From: Flavobacteriales bacterium
GTDB lineage: Bacteria > Bacteroidota > Bacteroidia > UBA10329
NCBI GenBank assembly: GCA_020635495.1
Contig: JACJZQ010000003.1
Location: 124,001-188,000 of the forward strand
Direction of reading: 5' to 3'
DNA length: 64,000 nucleotides
The notes under the pieces are model-generated. The model made no database searches, was not told the DNA's origin, and worked only from the letters and a program-made list of their open reading frames with translations. This document shows positions 61,365 to 64,000 of this stretch, piece by piece (positions within the stretch are counted from its first letter, which is position 1; each line of letters starts with the position of its first letter). A program made the position numbers and the translations under genes.

Positions 61365-64000
61365 TTACTTCAGAACTTTCTTGGACATGATTCCGTCAGC
61401 GCCTGCAAATCTAACGATATAAACCCCATCGCTGACATTAGACATGTCAAATCTAGTTCCATCTAAGTTTAACGTGATGTTACTTCTACTGAAGATCGCT
61501 CTACCACTGAGATCAAGTATCTCTATCGTACCATTCAACTCATCTTTACTTGATACCACCAACACTCCATTACTCATAATTGCTCCGAATGAGGTTGTCT
61601 CATTCTCGTCAATTCCTGTAACTGATTGTGGCATAAAGTGAACAAAGAATCTATCATTGTGAATTCCAGCAGAGCCTGTGAACACATAACCACTAGCATT
61701 AAGGTCATGATATATTCCGAGGTAAGCATCCTCAAGGTATATGTCATCATTCTCCAGTCCATCAACATGATCTATCTCAAAGGTTACCTGTTGCTCCATT
61801 CCTAGATGAAGCCCAAGTGGGAATACGGCCTCCTGATAGAATGGTCCAATCCCTTGAATAGAGTAAGGTTCATTATTCAGTAAGCTGTATAGACTCAAGT
61901 CAGACATCCAATTCAGCTTAGGAGCATCATATATATCGACACCTTCAGTACCATCTTCAAAGAAACCTACAAGAGTTTGGTTAAAGAACCCATTTGGAGA
62001 GGTTACGTTGATCCATAGTCTTCTAGAATCTGATTGACGGAATAGCATGGCCGAGTTTCCAGTTGTTCTCATTGCATTGGTAAACTGAACATTACCATCT
62101 GCCGCAACTTTTACCTTGAATCCTTGAGCCGTTCCTATATTAGGACCTGGAACGTTTCCGCCACCGCCAGCTGTACCTCCAGCAGCGTTTCTAACTGCGT
62201 AATCTCCTATTCCATATGGTTGCGTTCCTGGATCATCCCACAGATACACCGCTGGGATATCAAGTATACCACTGTTTGTAGACAAGAACGAAGCTACGCT
62301 TATTCCACTTGGATAAGGGTTACCAATAAGATTCCAAGACACATTTGGTAATGGGTTTTGGTCAACAGCAATTGACACCGTTCCATTATTAGCAGTTCCG
62401 TGGAAAGTTTGCAACCATCCATTCTGTCGCGCGTAACCCTTGCCTGGTATCATTGAACCACTAGCAGCAATCCATCCTGGATCGTATTCATCATCACTTG
62501 GATCATCTGTTCCCAATGCTGGATTGTAGATGTATGACCCCGCTACCAAACCTCCACTATAGCTGGTTATAGGAGAACTCCAGTAGTCGTAATCACCACT
62601 TCCAACCTTTCTTACATGGAACGTTCCTGTTCCAGATAGAACGCTACCTGTCGGCTGAACGAAGCTTCCGTTGTTAGCAACACTCAAGTCTCCGTTGATA
62701 TCAGCGAAGAATGATACTGTTATTGCACCACCGTCTTCGACTGACATCTCACTACCCGCTGCTGTTCTTAATAATCCAACACTGTAGACTCCAAACACTT
62801 CTGGATAATTATTACCGGAAGGGTTAGATGGAATAAGGGCGTTGTCAGTTGCACCCGGTACTGCGCCAGTTGACCAGTTACCTGCAATAGACCAGTCTGT
62901 GTTGACCGTCCCCGTCCAAACATCTACATCACAATCCAGGCTGATGTCAAATGTTCCTTCTGCTCCACCGAATCCTGTTACCAAGACATAATAGGTCTGT
63001 CCGTCTACGGTTGGCGAAATTGTTACAGAAGAACGAGCACCACACCCGTCATCATTTCCACCCTGACAGCTGAACGAACCACACGAGCCAGTGTATACAT
63101 TCAGTTTGGTGTCTAATAATGTTCCGTTAGACCCACAAGTAGAAACCGTAGCATTAAATCCATTACCAACAAAAGAGTACCATACGCCTGGACCTCCTGG
63201 AGTTGTTCCGCAGAAACCAGTTGGCTGTCCCACCGTGGTGGCATCAACATTGGTTCCGATCAACGCATCTCCACACTCAAGAGTTATTGCATTGGCACAT
63301 TCGTTATTAACTGGTGGAGGCGGAGGTGTTACACATGAAACTGTTAGGTCGAATGTACCTGTACCAGAACCAAAACCTGTAACCAGAATCCAATACTGAG
63401 TGCCATTGATTGTTGGCACAGTAACACTTGAAAGGAAACCACAGTCATCATCATTACCAGCCTCACAAGAAAGTGAACCACACGCACCAGTATAGACCAG
63501 AACCTTAGAGTCGCTCATACTTCCTGATGAACCGCACGTTTCAAACGTAACTACGTCTCCGTTGCCCATGAAGGTATACCAAACTCCATACGACCCTGGA
63601 GTGGTGCTACAGAAAGATTGACCATTTCCCGTTGCTCCAACATTAGTACCGCTTACGGTCTGTCCACACGTAACTACTTCTGCATTGATGCATTCATCAT
63701 TTGGCAATGGCACCGTATATGTGGTAGCTCCCCAATCTCCGTAAACGCTACCTCCACAATCTGATCTTACCCAGATATAATAAGTATCACCGACAGTTAG
63801 ACCTGAAAGATCAAAATCCGTATCGCCAAACGCAGTGGTTCCCGTAGGTGTTGAAGTAGGTCCTGGAACCGGAGTTGCAGTGCTCTGTACAATGTACTGA
63901 TAACCGTTTGCAGCTGCTGGCACCGGTTCAGTCCAAGAAACCGTAGGATCTGTGGTAACACCGGAGAACGCAAAATCATAAGGAACGCCACAGTTTGGTG
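61365..64000 (-). CDS. Large T9SS-exported protein, N-terminus off the window
   Basis: At least 878 residues are visible; the frame is open to 64000. The left edge begins in a fibronectin-III-like segment (VSWTEPV, DTYYIWVRSDC-like). Two tandem copies of a Cys-rich domain follow (about 63700-63330 and 63310-62930), each with N(D)EC-N, GVWYTFMGNG or GVWYSFVGNG, a CGSLSC or CGSFSC segment and a YWILVTGFG- or YYVLVTGFG-like strand. A beta-solenoid-like middle part is next. The C-terminal 70 residues are a T9SS type A sorting domain (IEILDLSGRAIF, FDMSNVSDGVYIVRF, KKVLK). It should be carried across the outer membrane by the type IX system. Its function, perhaps adhesion, is unproven. Confidence 0.9.
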   Translation of the reverse strand, partial: PNCGVPYDFAFSGVTTDPTVSWTEPVPAAANGYQYIVQSTATPVPGPTSTPTGTTAFGDTDFDLSGLTVGDTYYIWVRSDCGGSVYGDWGATTYTVPLPNDECINAEVVTCGQTVSGTNVGATGNGQSFCSTTPGSYGVWYTFMGNGDVVTFETCGSSGSMSDSKVLVYTGACGSLSCEAGNDDDCGFLSSVTVPTINGTQYWILVTGFGSGTGTFDLTVSCVTPPPPPVNNECANAITLECGDALIGTNVDATTVGQPTGFCGTTPGGPGVWYSFVGNGFNATVSTCGSNGTLLDTKLNVYTGSCGSFSCQGGNDDGCGARSSVTISPTVDGQTYYVLVTGFGGAEGTFDISLDCDVDVWTGTVNTDWSIAGNWSTGAVPGATDNALIPSNPSGNNYPEVFGVYSVGLLRTAAGSEMSVEDGGAITVSFFADINGDLSVANNGSFVQPTGSVLSGTGTFHVRKVGSGDYDYWSSPITSYSGGLVAGSYIYNPALGTDDPSDDEYDPGWIAASGSMIPGKGYARQNGWLQTFHGTANNGTVSIAVDQNPLPNVSWNLIGNPYPSGISVASFLSTNSGILDIPAVYLWDDPGTQPYGIGDYAVRNAAGGTAGGGGNVPGPNIGTAQGFKVKVAADGNVQFTNAMRTTGNSAMLFRQSDSRRLWINVTSPNGFFNQTLVGFFEDGTEGVDIYDAPKLNWMSDLSLYSLLNNEPYSIQGIGPFYQEAVFPLGLHLGMEQQVTFEIDHVDGLENDDIYLEDAYLGIYHDLNASGYVFTGSAGIHNDRFFVHFMPQSVTGIDENETTSFGAIMSNGVLVVSSKDELNGTIEILDLSGRAIFSRSNITLNLDGTRFDMSNVSDGVYIVRFAGADGIMSKKVLK

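Overview
The window is chromosomal DNA of a Bacteroidota bacterium, most like the Flavobacteriales. The evidence is a C-terminal secretion-system (T9SS type A) sorting tail, promoters of the TTG-N17-TAnnTTTG type, an almost complete lack of Shine-Dalgarno sites except in front of rpsU, frequent TTG/GTG starts, and families typical of the phylum (DUF3467, DUF2851, DUF5522, secreted NYQ-VAR proteins with VGIGT repeats). No phage, insertion sequence, CRISPR array or plasmid feature was seen.

Layout. 1-3951: a huge secreted fibre-like protein cut by the left edge. 4186-6766: a TPR sensor kinase and its NarL-type regulator. 7144-14962: a tightly packed six-gene operon with a coiled-coil protein, a soluble protein, an AAA+ ATPase and three further proteins, two of them membrane-bound. 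I do not recognise this set; it is the best candidate here for an undescribed system. 15082-18004: a three-gene overlapping ion-transporter/universal-stress/membrane-protein unit. 18226-18299: tRNA-Arg. 18415-23134: a small secreted protein, a penicillin-acylase-family enzyme and a GT-C glycosyltransferase. 23181-38359: the information-processing block, read leftwards: rpsU, xerC, hpf, then four tRNAs, tuf, tRNA-Trp, secE, nusG, rplK, rplA, rplJ, rplL, rpoB, rpoC and a DUF3467 gene. 38431-48181: a frameshifted GT-C gene, acyl-CoA dehydrogenase, apt, a ComEA-like HhH protein, an alanine symporter, then an overlapping RmlD/K+ channel/PspC/DUF2851 group. 48209-50765: divergent pyrF and pyrG. 50826-61075: yidC, a lipoprotein, a TPR-PD40 protein, mqnA, purB, a LysM glucosaminidase, a PLP enzyme, a DUF5522 protein and urocanase. 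61156-64000: a tiny PID-CTERM-like protein beside a T9SS-exported protein cut by the right edge.

How the genes work together. Housekeeping metabolism is spread among unrelated units: pyrimidines (pyrF, pyrG), purines (purB, apt), menaquinone by the futalosine route (mqnA), and fatty or branched-chain acyl-CoA oxidation. Membrane biogenesis (yidC, secE) and surface display (T9SS tail, PID-type tail, lipobox) are well represented. The transcription/translation block carries several hairpins between genes (tuf/tRNA-Trp, rplL/rpoB, rpoB/rpoC, rpoC/DUF3467) that probably tune relative expression. Many starts are non-ATG or overlap the previous stop, so several N-termini are chosen by homology and by fit to neighbours.
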